39,027 nt of DNA. Origin: Pseudomonadota bacterium. Lineage in GTDB: Bacteria > Pseudomonadota > Gammaproteobacteria > Steroidobacterales > Steroidobacteraceae. Both the position numbers and the translations under genes were made by a program. Within the stretch, counting starts at the first letter, position 1, and each line of letters starts with the position of its first letter. The stretch covers positions 1 to 39,027 of the forward strand of contig JAEYXD010000045.1 in NCBI GenBank assembly GCA_023428645.1, given 5' to 3'. Below are positions 19,072 to 26,986 of the stretch, in pieces. The notes under the pieces were generated by a model that was not told where the DNA came from, did not search any database, and worked only from the letters and a program-made list of their open reading frames with translations.

Positions 19072-19494
19072 CAATCAGTCCTCTTTGCAACGGCCAGCAC
19101 CCGAGGGCGCCGGTGAATGGCCGCAAGTGTTCCGATGCGATCGCCCGCGGGCTATCGGAGCGTTCCTTTGAGGACTTCCTTGAGTGTGAGGAACTGGCGC
19201 ACGGTTCTAGCCGCGCGAGTTGTGAGCTGCGTCGCATGCGTCGCCCAAGAGAGCTTCGATGCGACGAAAGAACGCGACTTAGTTCTCGGGGAGATGCCTC
19301 GCGTGCGCGCGAGGTCGTCGGTTCCGCGGGGAGAGGAAGTGCCGAGAACATGCCGGATCTGCGAAGCAGATCACGGAGGGTGGCTTGGCTCTCTTCGAGC
19401 CCGTGTAAGACACGGATGGCATCGCGCAGCCGAGAGTCCGCCGCGCGAGCCCCGCGACCGCGCTCGCGCACGGTCGCGGGATCCGCCAGGATCG
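19072..19494. other. 423-base non-coding gap upstream of tpsB
   Basis: This stretch holds no gene I can support. It contains a strong hairpin at 19451-19480 next to the CoA-transferase stop, and presumably the tpsBA promoter on the minus strand, although no convincing -35/-10 pair is visible. A minus-strand open frame (19055-19471) is rich in Arg and Ser, overlaps the tpsB start and matches no family I recognise. Confidence 0.5.
19451..19480 (-). terminator. Hairpin ending the 12-gene catabolic operon
   Basis: CCCGCGACCG (19451-19460) and CGGTCGCGGG (19471-19480) are a perfect 10-bp inverted repeat with a 10-base loop. It starts 15 bases beyond the TAA of the CoA-transferase gene on the minus strand. 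There is no T-run after it, so it may be an RNA-stabilising or Rho-assisted end. Confidence 0.5.
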
Positions 19495-20709
19495 TTAGAT
19501 GACTTTCTGCTCCTTCAATTGCGCGTAGCGCTCCGCGGCCATGCCGAGCAGCTGCCGGTACACCTCATCGTTGTGCTGTCCGAGTTGCGGGCTCGGCGTG
19601 CGGATCGCGCCCGGCGTATGCGAGAGCTTCGGCGCGACGTTTTGCATCTTCAGCGTGCCGAAATCCGGATGCTCGACCTCGCGGATTGCTTCACGCGCCG
19701 CGAAGTGCGGATCGGTCAGCATTTCCGGTGCGCGATAGATCTGTCCGGCGGGCACGCCGAACTTTTCCATCAGCTCGAGTACCTGCTTCGTCGTCAACGT
19801 TTGCGTCCAGCGTTCGATGAGCTCATCGAGCTCCCGCTGGTGTGCGCCGCGGGCGCCGTGCGAGACGTACCGCGGATCCTTCGCCAGCTCGGGCCGACCC
19901 ATCGCCTCGGCGAGGCGAGTGAACACCGTGTCCTGGTTCGCGGCGATCAGCACCAGCGAGTCGCTCGTCTTGTACACATTCGACGGCGCGACGTTCGGCA
20001 GAATCGCACCCGTTCGCTCGCGGATGTAGCCGGCCTTGTCGTACTCCGTGACGAGCGATTCCATCATGTTGAGCACGGCCTCGTAGATCGCCGAATCGAC
20101 GACCTGGCCGCGTCCGGTTTGCGCGCGATAGTTGAGCGCCGACAGCGCGCCGATACACGCGAACGTCGCCGCGAGCGAATCGCCGATGGAGATGCCCATG
20201 CGCGAGGGCGGTGTCGATGGGTCGCCGACCACGTAGCGCAGACCACCCATCGCCTCGCCGACCGCGCCGAAGCCAGCCTGCTTCGAGTACGGGCCGCTTT
20301 GGCCGAAGCCCGACACGCGGATCATGATGAGCCCCGGATTGATCTTCGACAGCACGTCGTAGCCGAGGCCCCACTTTTCCATCGTGCCGGGGCGGAAGTT
20401 CTCCAACAGAAAGTCCGCCTTCGCGACGAGCTCCTTCAGCACCGCTTGTCCTTCGGGCTGCCGCAGGTCGAGCGTGATCGCCTTCTTGTTGCGCCCGACG
20501 ACCGGCCACCACAGGGATTTGCCGCCGGCCTTCTCGCGACCCCACACACGCATGGGATCGCCCTGGCCGGGCGGCTCGACTTTGATCACGTCGGCGCCGA
20601 AATCGCCCAACAGTTGGCCGCAAAACGGCCCGGCGAGCAGCGTGCCCAGCTCGATCACCCGAAGGTTACCGAGCGGGCCATTCTTGAAAGCATCAGGAGA
20701 GGTAGACAT
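19495..20709 (-). CDS. Class III CoA-transferase (CaiB/BaiF/formyl-CoA transferase family)
   Basis: A 404-residue cytosolic enzyme of normal family length. The start region 'LRVIELGTLLAGPFCGQLLG' and 'DFGADVIKVEPPGQGDPMR' are family signatures. D177 in 'ISIGDSLAATFA' matches the catalytic Asp that forms the acyl anhydride in formyl-CoA transferase. These enzymes move CoA between carboxylic acids, usually from succinyl-CoA to a substrate acid. It is the last gene of the leftward array, 49 bases after hyuB. Together with the HMG-CoA-lyase-like gene four positions upstream, it probably activates a pathway dicarboxylate before C-C cleavage. Acid specificity cannot be read. Confidence 0.9.
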   Translation of the reverse strand: MSTSPDAFKNGPLGNLRVIELGTLLAGPFCGQLLGDFGADVIKVEPPGQGDPMRVWGREKAGGKSLWWPVVGRNKKAITLDLRQPEGQAVLKELVAKADFLLENFRPGTMEKWGLGYDVLSKINPGLIMIRVSGFGQSGPYSKQAGFGAVGEAMGGLRYVVGDPSTPPSRMGISIGDSLAATFACIGALSALNYRAQTGRGQVVDSAIYEAVLNMMESLVTEYDKAGYIRERTGAILPNVAPSNVYKTSDSLVLIAANQDTVFTRLAEAMGRPELAKDPRYVSHGARGAHQRELDELIERWTQTLTTKQVLELMEKFGVPAGQIYRAPEMLTDPHFAAREAIREVEHPDFGTLKMQNVAPKLSHTPGAIRTPSPQLGQHNDEVYRQLLGMAAERYAQLKEQKVI

Positions 20710-20758
20710 CAGTGAGGCTCACAATCGATATACATGAGGAGCGGATCTCGCCGGGTGC

Positions 20759-22648
20759 TCAGCGCACCGCCGGCGATACGTCGCGGGCTTGCGTGAATAC
20801 CGGCGCCTGCGGCGGCTTGAAACCGGTCTCCTGCTCGCAACGCGCCTTCAACTCTTCGATCGACTCGAAGCCGCGATCGAACAGCTTCTTCGTCGGACGC
20901 GCTGCCGCCATCTTCTGGCGCAACGCCGTGGTCGCCGCTTCATCGACCGTGCATTCGTCCTTCATCACGACGCCGTAACGCCGCGCGCCTTCGATCGTGA
21001 CCAGGCCCGCTTCGACATCGAAGCGCACGCGCTCGACCTCACGTTCCAGCGGATCGCCGCAGCCGCCGCCGCCCCACGTGTCCGCGATCAGCAAATCGCC
21101 GGCTTCGACCTTGACGCGATCGACCTTGGAGGGCAGCAAGGCTTGCGTGCCGTCGGCGCGTAGCAGCGTCTTCTTGCTGCGCGCGCCCGGCTCGCCGCCG
21201 TTCACGCCCCATGGGTACGTCAGCCAGCGATCGTCGTGGATGGAGATCTCGCCCGGCTCGAGGAAGCGATAGGAGATCCGCAGCCCGTTACCGCCGCGAA
21301 ACTTGCCCGCGCCGCCGCTGTCCGCGATCGTCTCGTAGGTCTCGATACGCAGCGGGAAGTAGCTTTCGAGGAATTCGTTCGGCACGTTCGTGAACGACGG
21401 CCACAGCGAGTGCCCGTCTGGACCGTCACCGAACGGCTTGCCTGGAACGCCGCCGAACGTGATCTGGAACAGCTGATACCACTTGCCGTTCTTGTCGTAG
21501 CCCGAGTACATCAAGTGCGGGCTGTCGGAGAATCCGGCCCCGCAAAGAAAGGCGGGATTGCCCTGGCCCAGCAGGCCCGCGAGGATGTCGAAGATGCGTC
21601 CGAGCGCGTGCGTACGGCACGACAATGCCGCGGGCTTGAGGGGCTTGAGCAACGTGCCCGACGGGATTCGCACTTCCATCAGATCATAGAAGCCGTCGTT
21701 GAACAGGATCTGCGGGTCGAACACCATGATCATGTAGATGCCCGCGAACATCTTGAACATCTCTTCGTTCAACAGGAAGTTGATCGAAGCGATCGATTGC
21801 GGGTCGGTGCCCGCGAAGTCGAAGACGCACTTATCGCCCTCGCGCCACATCGAGCACACGATGCGATAGGGCCCCATGCCGAGACCGTCGTCGCAAATGT
21901 AGTCCTCGAAGCTCTGCTTCTTCTCCGGAACGTTGCGACGGATCAGCTCGCGCATCGCGCGCTTGTTGCGGTCGAGCATCTCCTGCATCGCCGAGTACAT
22001 CACGTCGTCGCCGAAGCGGCTCGCGATCTCGCTGCAACGAGCGGCCGCCGTGCGCAGCGCCGCGACGATCGCGTTGAAGTCGGAGCGGTTCCAGTGGGGC
22101 AGGCGGCATTGATGCAAGATCACCCGCAGCACGTCGGCCTGCAGCTCGCCCTTGCGATAGATCTTCAGCGGCGGTACGACGATGCCTTCCTCGTAGATCT
22201 GTCGCGCATCGGTCGGCAGCGATCCAGGGACCTTGCCGCCGACATCGGTCATGTGGCCGAACATCGCCGACCAGGCGATCAGCCGGCCGTCCTTGAACAC
22301 CGGCATCAACAGCAGCCAGTCGTTCGCGTGACTGATCGCGCCGTTGACGGAGTACGGGTCGGACGTGAAGAAGATGTCGCCGGCTTCGATCGTGTCGTCG
22401 ATGCCCTGCATGAATCCGTGAATGAACGAACCGAACTGGCCGACGACCATCTTGCCTTCCGAGTTCGCGATCATCGGAAATTCGTCGTGCTGTTCGCGGA
22501 TGCCGGGCGACATCGCCGTTCGAAACAGCACGGTGTCCATCTCGAAGCGCGCATTGCGCAGCGCGCTTTCGATGATGTCGATCGTGACCGTGTCGACTTC
22601 GACTCGCTTGAAGGGCGTGTTGTTCGTCTGTACTAGCTTGGCTGGCAT
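20759..22648 (-). CDS. hyuB: Hydantoinase B/oxoprolinase family subunit
   Basis: A 629-residue protein matching HyuB: 'RNARFEMDTVLFRTAMSPGI' near the N-terminus, 'GDIFFTSDPY', 'AMFGHMTDVGGKVPGS', 'DFAGTDPQS' and a Gly-rich end ('ADTWGGGGCGDPLEREVERV'). HyuB works with HyuA in ATP-dependent opening of hydantoin or 5-oxoproline rings, and related pairs are carboxylases or lactamases. The HyuA gene lies 55 bases upstream, so the two should form one complex. It is somewhat longer than many HyuB proteins owing to a C-terminal tail. The exact ring or carbonyl substrate is unknown. Spacing to the CoA-transferase is 49 bases. Confidence 0.92.
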   Translation of the reverse strand: MPAKLVQTNNTPFKRVEVDTVTIDIIESALRNARFEMDTVLFRTAMSPGIREQHDEFPMIANSEGKMVVGQFGSFIHGFMQGIDDTIEAGDIFFTSDPYSVNGAISHANDWLLLMPVFKDGRLIAWSAMFGHMTDVGGKVPGSLPTDARQIYEEGIVVPPLKIYRKGELQADVLRVILHQCRLPHWNRSDFNAIVAALRTAAARCSEIASRFGDDVMYSAMQEMLDRNKRAMRELIRRNVPEKKQSFEDYICDDGLGMGPYRIVCSMWREGDKCVFDFAGTDPQSIASINFLLNEEMFKMFAGIYMIMVFDPQILFNDGFYDLMEVRIPSGTLLKPLKPAALSCRTHALGRIFDILAGLLGQGNPAFLCGAGFSDSPHLMYSGYDKNGKWYQLFQITFGGVPGKPFGDGPDGHSLWPSFTNVPNEFLESYFPLRIETYETIADSGGAGKFRGGNGLRISYRFLEPGEISIHDDRWLTYPWGVNGGEPGARSKKTLLRADGTQALLPSKVDRVKVEAGDLLIADTWGGGGCGDPLEREVERVRFDVEAGLVTIEGARRYGVVMKDECTVDEAATTALRQKMAAARPTKKLFDRGFESIEELKARCEQETGFKPPQAPVFTQARDVSPAVR

Positions 22649-22703
22649 GAGCTTGATCTCGTATAGGGTGACTGCGTCAGCAATGTATGGGGCGTGCGGC
22701 GCT

Positions 22704-24788
22704 TTAGCGGGCCTTGCGCGCGCTGCGCGGCTCGAAGCCGTCTGGATAGATCAGGATGTTCCCGAACGCGTCGACCGCGCCGAAGTGCGCCGGCAGGATG
22801 ACCGTCGTGGAGTCCATCTCCATGACGATCGCGGGCCCTGGCACGCGTGCGCCCGACTTGAGCTTCGCGCGGTCGTACACCGCGGCGGTGCGCTCGGCAC
22901 CATCCATGAAGACCTGCTGCTCGCCGACGATGGCGGCAGAGGCGTCGGCGCTGCCTTCGTCGATCGGCGGACGTTTGACGGCGATGCCTTTGCCGCGTAC
23001 CGCGGCGCGCAGGGTCACGAGCTCGTGCTCCAGCTCGAGCGCAAACGTGAACAGACGCCGATGTTCCTCGTCGAACGCGCTGGAGATCGCCCTCAAGCCG
23101 TCCTTCTTCAGGGCGGCGAGATCGACCGCGACCGTCAAGCGCAGACCCTGGCCTTGATAGCGCAGGTCGACTTCGTAGCTCGTACGCATGTCCTTCTTGC
23201 GTACGTTCTCCGCTGCCAGCGCTTGCGCCGCTTCCGCCGCGAGCGCTTCGAGAATTCCGACGATCTCATCAGCGCTGGTCTCGCTGAACGGGCGCACATA
23301 GGTGCGCGAGCGCTCGTCGCGAATCGCGGTCGTCGCATCGCCGAGCGCGCACAACACACCCGGACCGGGCGGAATGATCGCGGGCCACGAGCCGAGCAGA
23401 CGAGACAGCGCATTCGCGTGCAACGGACCGGCACCGCCGAAGGCCATGAGCGCGTATTCGCGCGGATCGTAGCCCTGCTCGACGGAGACGAGGCGCAGCG
23501 CGCCGGTCATGTTCTCGTTGACGATGTTGTAGATGCCTTCCGCCGCCTGCTGCGCGCTCAAGCCGAGCGCGTCGGCCACTTTCTGCACCGCTTGCAAGGA
23601 GAGCTTGCGATCGAGCGTCAGATCGCCGCCGAGCCGCTGTTGCTGCGGCATGTAGCCGAGGACGACGTTGGCGTCCGTGACCGTCGGCTCGGTGCCGCCG
23701 CGTCCGTACGCGGCCGGTCCCGGGTCGGCGCCCGCGCTTTGCGGGCCGACGCGCAACGCCTTCGTCAGCTCGGGCACGTGCGCAATCGAGCCGCCGCCGG
23801 CGCCGACGGTGCGAATGTCCACGGACGAGGCGCGCACGGTGACGTCACCGACCGTCGTTTCGCGGCGAAGTCGCGGCTCGCCGTTCTGAATCAGCGCCAC
23901 ATCGGTCGACGTGCCGCCGACGTCGAGCGTCAACAGATTCGGGAATCCGGCCTGCTTCGCGATCCATACCGCACCCGTGACGCCGCCGGCCGGTCCGGAC
24001 ATCAGCAGGTTCACGGGCAGTTCCTCGGCCGCGGCTGCCGCCGCGAGACCGCCGTCGGAGCGCAGGATGTGCAGCTTCACCTTGCTGGCCTTCTCCTGAA
24101 GCTTGCGCGTCAGGTTCTTCACGTAGCGCTGCACGCCAGGACGCACGTAGGAGTTCGCGACGGTCGTCACCGCGCGCTCGTACTCCTGCATCTCGGGAAC
24201 GACTTCGCTGGAGAGCGACACCGGAATGTTCGGCAGCTCCTCCTGTGCGATCTCGCGGATGCGCCGCTCGTGCGCGCCGTTCGCGAACGAATTGATGAGG
24301 CAGACGGTGAGCGCTTCGATCTTCTTCGAAGCCAGACCGCGCAGGCTCGTGCGCAGCGCGTCCTCGTCGAGCGGCTCGACGACCTCGCCGCGCGCGCCGA
24401 TACGCTCGTGCGCTTCGACCGTGCAGGAGAGCGGTGCCATCGGCAGGCTCTTGTTGTAGATGATCCATCCGCCGAGACCGCCGGGCACGAACGAGCGGGC
24501 GATCTGCAGCACCTGGCGGTAGCCGCGCGTCGTCACCAGGCCGCACTTCGCGCCGGTTCCGGTGAGCACCGTGTTCGTCGCGACGGTCGTGCCGTGCATG
24601 ACGTGATCGATGGCCGCGGGCTCGATGCCCGCGCGCTCGCACACGCGTTCGATTCCGTTCAGAACGCCGATCGATTGGTCCGCCGGAGTGCTCGGTACCT
24701 TGGCACTCCACGTGGCACCGGTTTCTTCGTTCACGAGCAACAGGTCCGTGAACGTGCCGCCTACATCTACGCCGAGACGATATGACAT
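22704..24788 (-). CDS. hyuA: Hydantoinase A/oxoprolinase family ATPase subunit
   Basis: A 694-residue ATP-binding partner of HyuB. The actin-like ATPase motifs are clear: GVDVGGTFTD at residues 6-15 (phosphate 1) and LDVGGTSTD near 285-293 (phosphate 2), with 'VMHGTTVATNTVL', 'MSGPAGGVTGA', 'GAGGGSIA' and 'FGGAGPLHA' between and after. The family couples ATP hydrolysis to cleavage of cyclic amides (N-methylhydantoin, 5-oxoproline, lactams) or to carboxylation of ketones. It is preceded 42 bases upstream by the HMG-CoA-lyase-like gene and followed by hyuB. An isochorismatase-like amidohydrolase in the same array would fit an imide/N-carbamoyl route. That link is inference. Confidence 0.93.
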   Translation of the reverse strand: MSYRLGVDVGGTFTDLLLVNEETGATWSAKVPSTPADQSIGVLNGIERVCERAGIEPAAIDHVMHGTTVATNTVLTGTGAKCGLVTTRGYRQVLQIARSFVPGGLGGWIIYNKSLPMAPLSCTVEAHERIGARGEVVEPLDEDALRTSLRGLASKKIEALTVCLINSFANGAHERRIREIAQEELPNIPVSLSSEVVPEMQEYERAVTTVANSYVRPGVQRYVKNLTRKLQEKASKVKLHILRSDGGLAAAAAAEELPVNLLMSGPAGGVTGAVWIAKQAGFPNLLTLDVGGTSTDVALIQNGEPRLRRETTVGDVTVRASSVDIRTVGAGGGSIAHVPELTKALRVGPQSAGADPGPAAYGRGGTEPTVTDANVVLGYMPQQQRLGGDLTLDRKLSLQAVQKVADALGLSAQQAAEGIYNIVNENMTGALRLVSVEQGYDPREYALMAFGGAGPLHANALSRLLGSWPAIIPPGPGVLCALGDATTAIRDERSRTYVRPFSETSADEIVGILEALAAEAAQALAAENVRKKDMRTSYEVDLRYQGQGLRLTVAVDLAALKKDGLRAISSAFDEEHRRLFTFALELEHELVTLRAAVRGKGIAVKRPPIDEGSADASAAIVGEQQVFMDGAERTAAVYDRAKLKSGARVPGPAIVMEMDSTTVILPAHFGAVDAFGNILIYPDGFEPRSARKAR

Positions 24789-24830
24789 TGCCGAATCTCG
24801 CAGTTTGAATCGATGTTGATTGCGACGCGC

Positions 24831-25736
24831 CTATGCAGACGCGCGTGGAAAGGGTCCGGCCTTGGAAATCATGCCGGGCAGTCCGCGCCCGATCGTTTGT
24901 GCCAGCCAGTCCGAGGTTTCGATCATCCGTTCCATGGACACGCCCGTGCGCACGCCGCTGCGCTCGAGCAAATACAGCAGATCTTCCGACGCTATGTTGC
25001 CGGTCGCCGCGGGCGCGAACGGGCAACCGCCGATCCCGCCGACACTCGCGTCCAGCGTCGCGACGCCGGCATCCACCGCGGCGATTGCGTTCGCGTAGCC
25101 GGTGTTGCGCGTGTTGTGGAAGTGCGCGCGCAGGCGAATCCCAGGCAGCAACGCCCGCGCGCGCGAGATCATCTCGGTCACCTGCGTCGGAACGCCGACG
25201 CCGATCGTGTCGGCGAAGCAGATCTCGAACGGCTCTGCAGCCGCGACGCGCTGCGCGATGTCGAGCACGCGTTCGAGCGGCACTTCACCTTCGAAGGGGC
25301 AGCCGAAGGCGGCGGACACCGTGACTTGCGCACGCACCCCGGCCTCCCGCGCTGCGCGCGCGATGTCGAGCCACGCCGCGATCGACTCGTCGGTGCCGAC
25401 GCCTTGATTGCGGCGATTGAACGTGTCGCTGGCGACGACGACCATGCCGATCTCGTTGCACCCCGCGGCGATCGCGCGATCCAGGCCCTTGCGATTGAGC
25501 ACGAGTCCCGTGAAGTACACGCCGTCCGGACGGCGCAGGCTCGCGAGCAACTGCTCGGCGTCCGCCAGCTGCGGCACCTTCTTCGGATTCACGAAGCTCG
25601 TCACTTCGAGCCGGCGAACGCCGGCGGCGAGCAGCCGTTCGATCAGCTCGACCTTTGCGGCCGTCGGCACGAACTCGCGCTCCAGCTGCAGGCCATCGCG
25701 CGGACCGACTTCGCAAAGCTCGATCGCGCGTGTCAT
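24831..25736 (-). CDS. HMG-CoA lyase-like enzyme (DRE-TIM metallolyase)
   Basis: A 301-residue TIM-barrel lyase. Every catalytic position of human HMG-CoA lyase lines up at a constant offset of 28: R13 and D14 in VGPRDGLQ, H205 and H207 in 'AHFHNTRNTG', catalytic C238 in 'GGIGGCPFAP', and N247 in ATGNIASED. This strongly supports cleavage of a 3-hydroxy-3-methylglutaryl-CoA-like thioester to acetyl-CoA plus a 3-oxo acid, with Mg or Mn. Within this array the substrate may be another 3-hydroxy-dicarboxyl-CoA made by the CoA-transferase. Its start overlaps the stop of the isochorismatase-like gene by four bases (ATGA), implying coupled translation. Confidence 0.9.
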   Translation of the reverse strand: MTRAIELCEVGPRDGLQLEREFVPTAAKVELIERLLAAGVRRLEVTSFVNPKKVPQLADAEQLLASLRRPDGVYFTGLVLNRKGLDRAIAAGCNEIGMVVVASDTFNRRNQGVGTDESIAAWLDIARAAREAGVRAQVTVSAAFGCPFEGEVPLERVLDIAQRVAAAEPFEICFADTIGVGVPTQVTEMISRARALLPGIRLRAHFHNTRNTGYANAIAAVDAGVATLDASVGGIGGCPFAPAATGNIASEDLLYLLERSGVRTGVSMERMIETSDWLAQTIGRGLPGMISKAGPFPRASA

Positions 25737-26362
25737 GACGTGAGCTTCCGCAGATGGGCGACGATGTCCTTCTCGCTGACGACATCCGCATACTTCGCGT
25801 TCATGTCGAACAGGTTCGCTTCATGCGGCGATGGGTGACGATCGCCGCATGCTTCGCGCACCACGGTCGTGATGAAGCCGTGCGACATGGCGTCGACGCA
25901 GCTCGCACGCACGCAGCCGCTCGTCGTCAGGCCGGTCAGGATCACGTTGTCGACGCCGAGGCTCGTCAGCGTCGAGGCAAGGGACGTGCCGAAGAACGCG
26001 CTCGGGTACTGCTTGGAGATCACGAGTTCGTCCTCGCGAGGCTGCAGGCCGTCGGGCCACGAGCCCATCGGATTGCCGGCGAGGAAATAGCGCAGGGGCT
26101 TCGATTTCTCGAAGAAGCGGCCGCCGTCGATCGCGCGCGGGTGATAGACGACATTCGTGAGAATGACCGGGATACCAGCGGCGTGCGCGACCTCGCGGAT
26201 GCGCAACGCGGAGGCGAGCGCCTCTTCGACGCCCGCGTAGAGATCGCACGAGCGATCGAAGTAACCACGCACGAAATCGATGAGGAGCAGGGCGGGGCGC
26301 TTGCCGTAGCCGGCGGACTTACCGAAAGCGCGGGCGTAGTTGTCTTTGAGATCGTCGGTCAT
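25733..26362 (-). CDS. Isochorismatase-like cysteine amidohydrolase (N-carbamoylsarcosine amidase type)
   Basis: A 209-residue protein. The ATG at 26362 overlaps the stop of the leuD-like gene (ATGA) and gives the usual family length; the frame stays open upstream but is a shadow of leuD. The catalytic triad is intact: D29 in LLLIDFVRGYFD, K117 in ISKQYPSAFFGT and C150 in TTSGCVRAS. The Cys-Val-Arg-Ala context is typical of N-carbamoylsarcosine amidase, maleamate amidase and nicotinamidase relatives. It would hydrolyse an amide or N-carbamoyl group and release ammonia. With HyuA/HyuB nearby, a two-step C-N cleavage (ring opening then amide hydrolysis) is attractive but unproven. It is cytosolic. 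Confidence 0.9.
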   Translation of the reverse strand: MTDDLKDNYARAFGKSAGYGKRPALLLIDFVRGYFDRSCDLYAGVEEALASALRIREVAHAAGIPVILTNVVYHPRAIDGGRFFEKSKPLRYFLAGNPMGSWPDGLQPREDELVISKQYPSAFFGTSLASTLTSLGVDNVILTGLTTSGCVRASCVDAMSHGFITTVVREACGDRHPSPHEANLFDMNAKYADVVSEKDIVAHLRKLTS

Positions 26363-26979
26363 AGCGTCTGGTCCTGATACAGCCAAGGGAATTTCGTGGA
26401 CTGGGCGGTCTCGAAGCGCTGAATCGCGTCCGACTCGAGCGCGAGGATGCGATCGATGTCGTCCCAGCCGTTGAGTAGCGACTCGCGGTCGGATGGCGCG
26501 ATGTCGAATGCGATCGACGCCGCGCTTGGCAGGCGGATGTTCTGGTTCCGCAGATCGACCGTGAGCGCGCCGAGCTGGGCCTGCTCCGCGAGCAGAGCGA
26601 TCTCCGAGTGAGGCACGCGCGCCGGCAGAATGCCGTTGCGAACACAGTTCGCGGCGAAGATCTCGCCGAAGCCGCTCGCGATCACGCACCGGATGCCGTA
26701 ATCGGCGAGCGACCAGACGGCATGCTCGCGACTGGAGCCGCCGCCGAAGTTGTCGCGCGCGATCAGGATCGTCGCCTCCGCGTACGGCGCCCGATTGAGC
26801 ACGAAATCCGCCACCTGCGTGCCGCCGGGCCCGAAGCGTCGATCATGAAACAGATAGCGCCCGAGTCCTTGCTTCTCCATCAGCAGGAGGAAGCGCGCGG
26901 GGAAGATCACGTCGGTGTCGATGTTGTCTTCGACGAACGGTGCGGCGATCCCCGTGAGTGTCGTGAAAGGCTCAGCCAT
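26359..26979 (-). CDS. leuD: LeuD-like small subunit of an aconitase-family hydro-lyase
   Basis: A 206-residue swivel-domain subunit like the small subunit of 3-isopropylmalate dehydratase: 'NIDTDVIFPARFL' near the start, 'DNFGGGSSREHAVWSLADYG' and 'ANCVRNGILPARV'. The usual NFGCGSS reads NFGGGSS here. It pairs with the LeuC-like gene 7 bases upstream. No leuA or leuB is present, and all neighbours are catabolic, so a role in leucine synthesis is doubtful. Hydration or isomerisation of an unsaturated dicarboxylate (as in dimethylmaleate or citraconate hydratases of the same family) is more likely. The ATGA overlap with the next gene indicates coupling. Confidence 0.9.
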   Translation of the reverse strand: MAEPFTTLTGIAAPFVEDNIDTDVIFPARFLLLMEKQGLGRYLFHDRRFGPGGTQVADFVLNRAPYAEATILIARDNFGGGSSREHAVWSLADYGIRCVIASGFGEIFAANCVRNGILPARVPHSEIALLAEQAQLGALTVDLRNQNIRLPSAASIAFDIAPSDRESLLNGWDDIDRILALESDAIQRFETAQSTKFPWLYQDQTL

Positions 26980-26986
26980 ATGCGCT

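Noticed and set aside
19055..19471. A 138-codon minus-strand frame upstream of tpsB
   Set aside because: Ser/Arg-rich, begins in the right arm of the terminator-like hairpin (19451-19480), overlaps the tpsB start, and shows no family motif; treated as non-coding.
20712..25838. Plus-strand open frames of 466 and 787 codons opposite hyuB and hyuA, and others near the HMG-CoA lyase gene
   Set aside because: GC-rich antisense shadows with His/Arg/Ala-rich composition and no domain; the minus-strand genes have clear catalytic motifs throughout.
26363..26689. N-terminal extension of the isochorismatase-like gene and similar upstream extensions of the MDR dehydrogenase (to 29973) and MFS gene (to 33646)
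   Set aside because: The extensions are shadows of the upstream genes or cross the promoter region; internal starts give normal family lengths and tight stop-start overlaps or ribosome sites.
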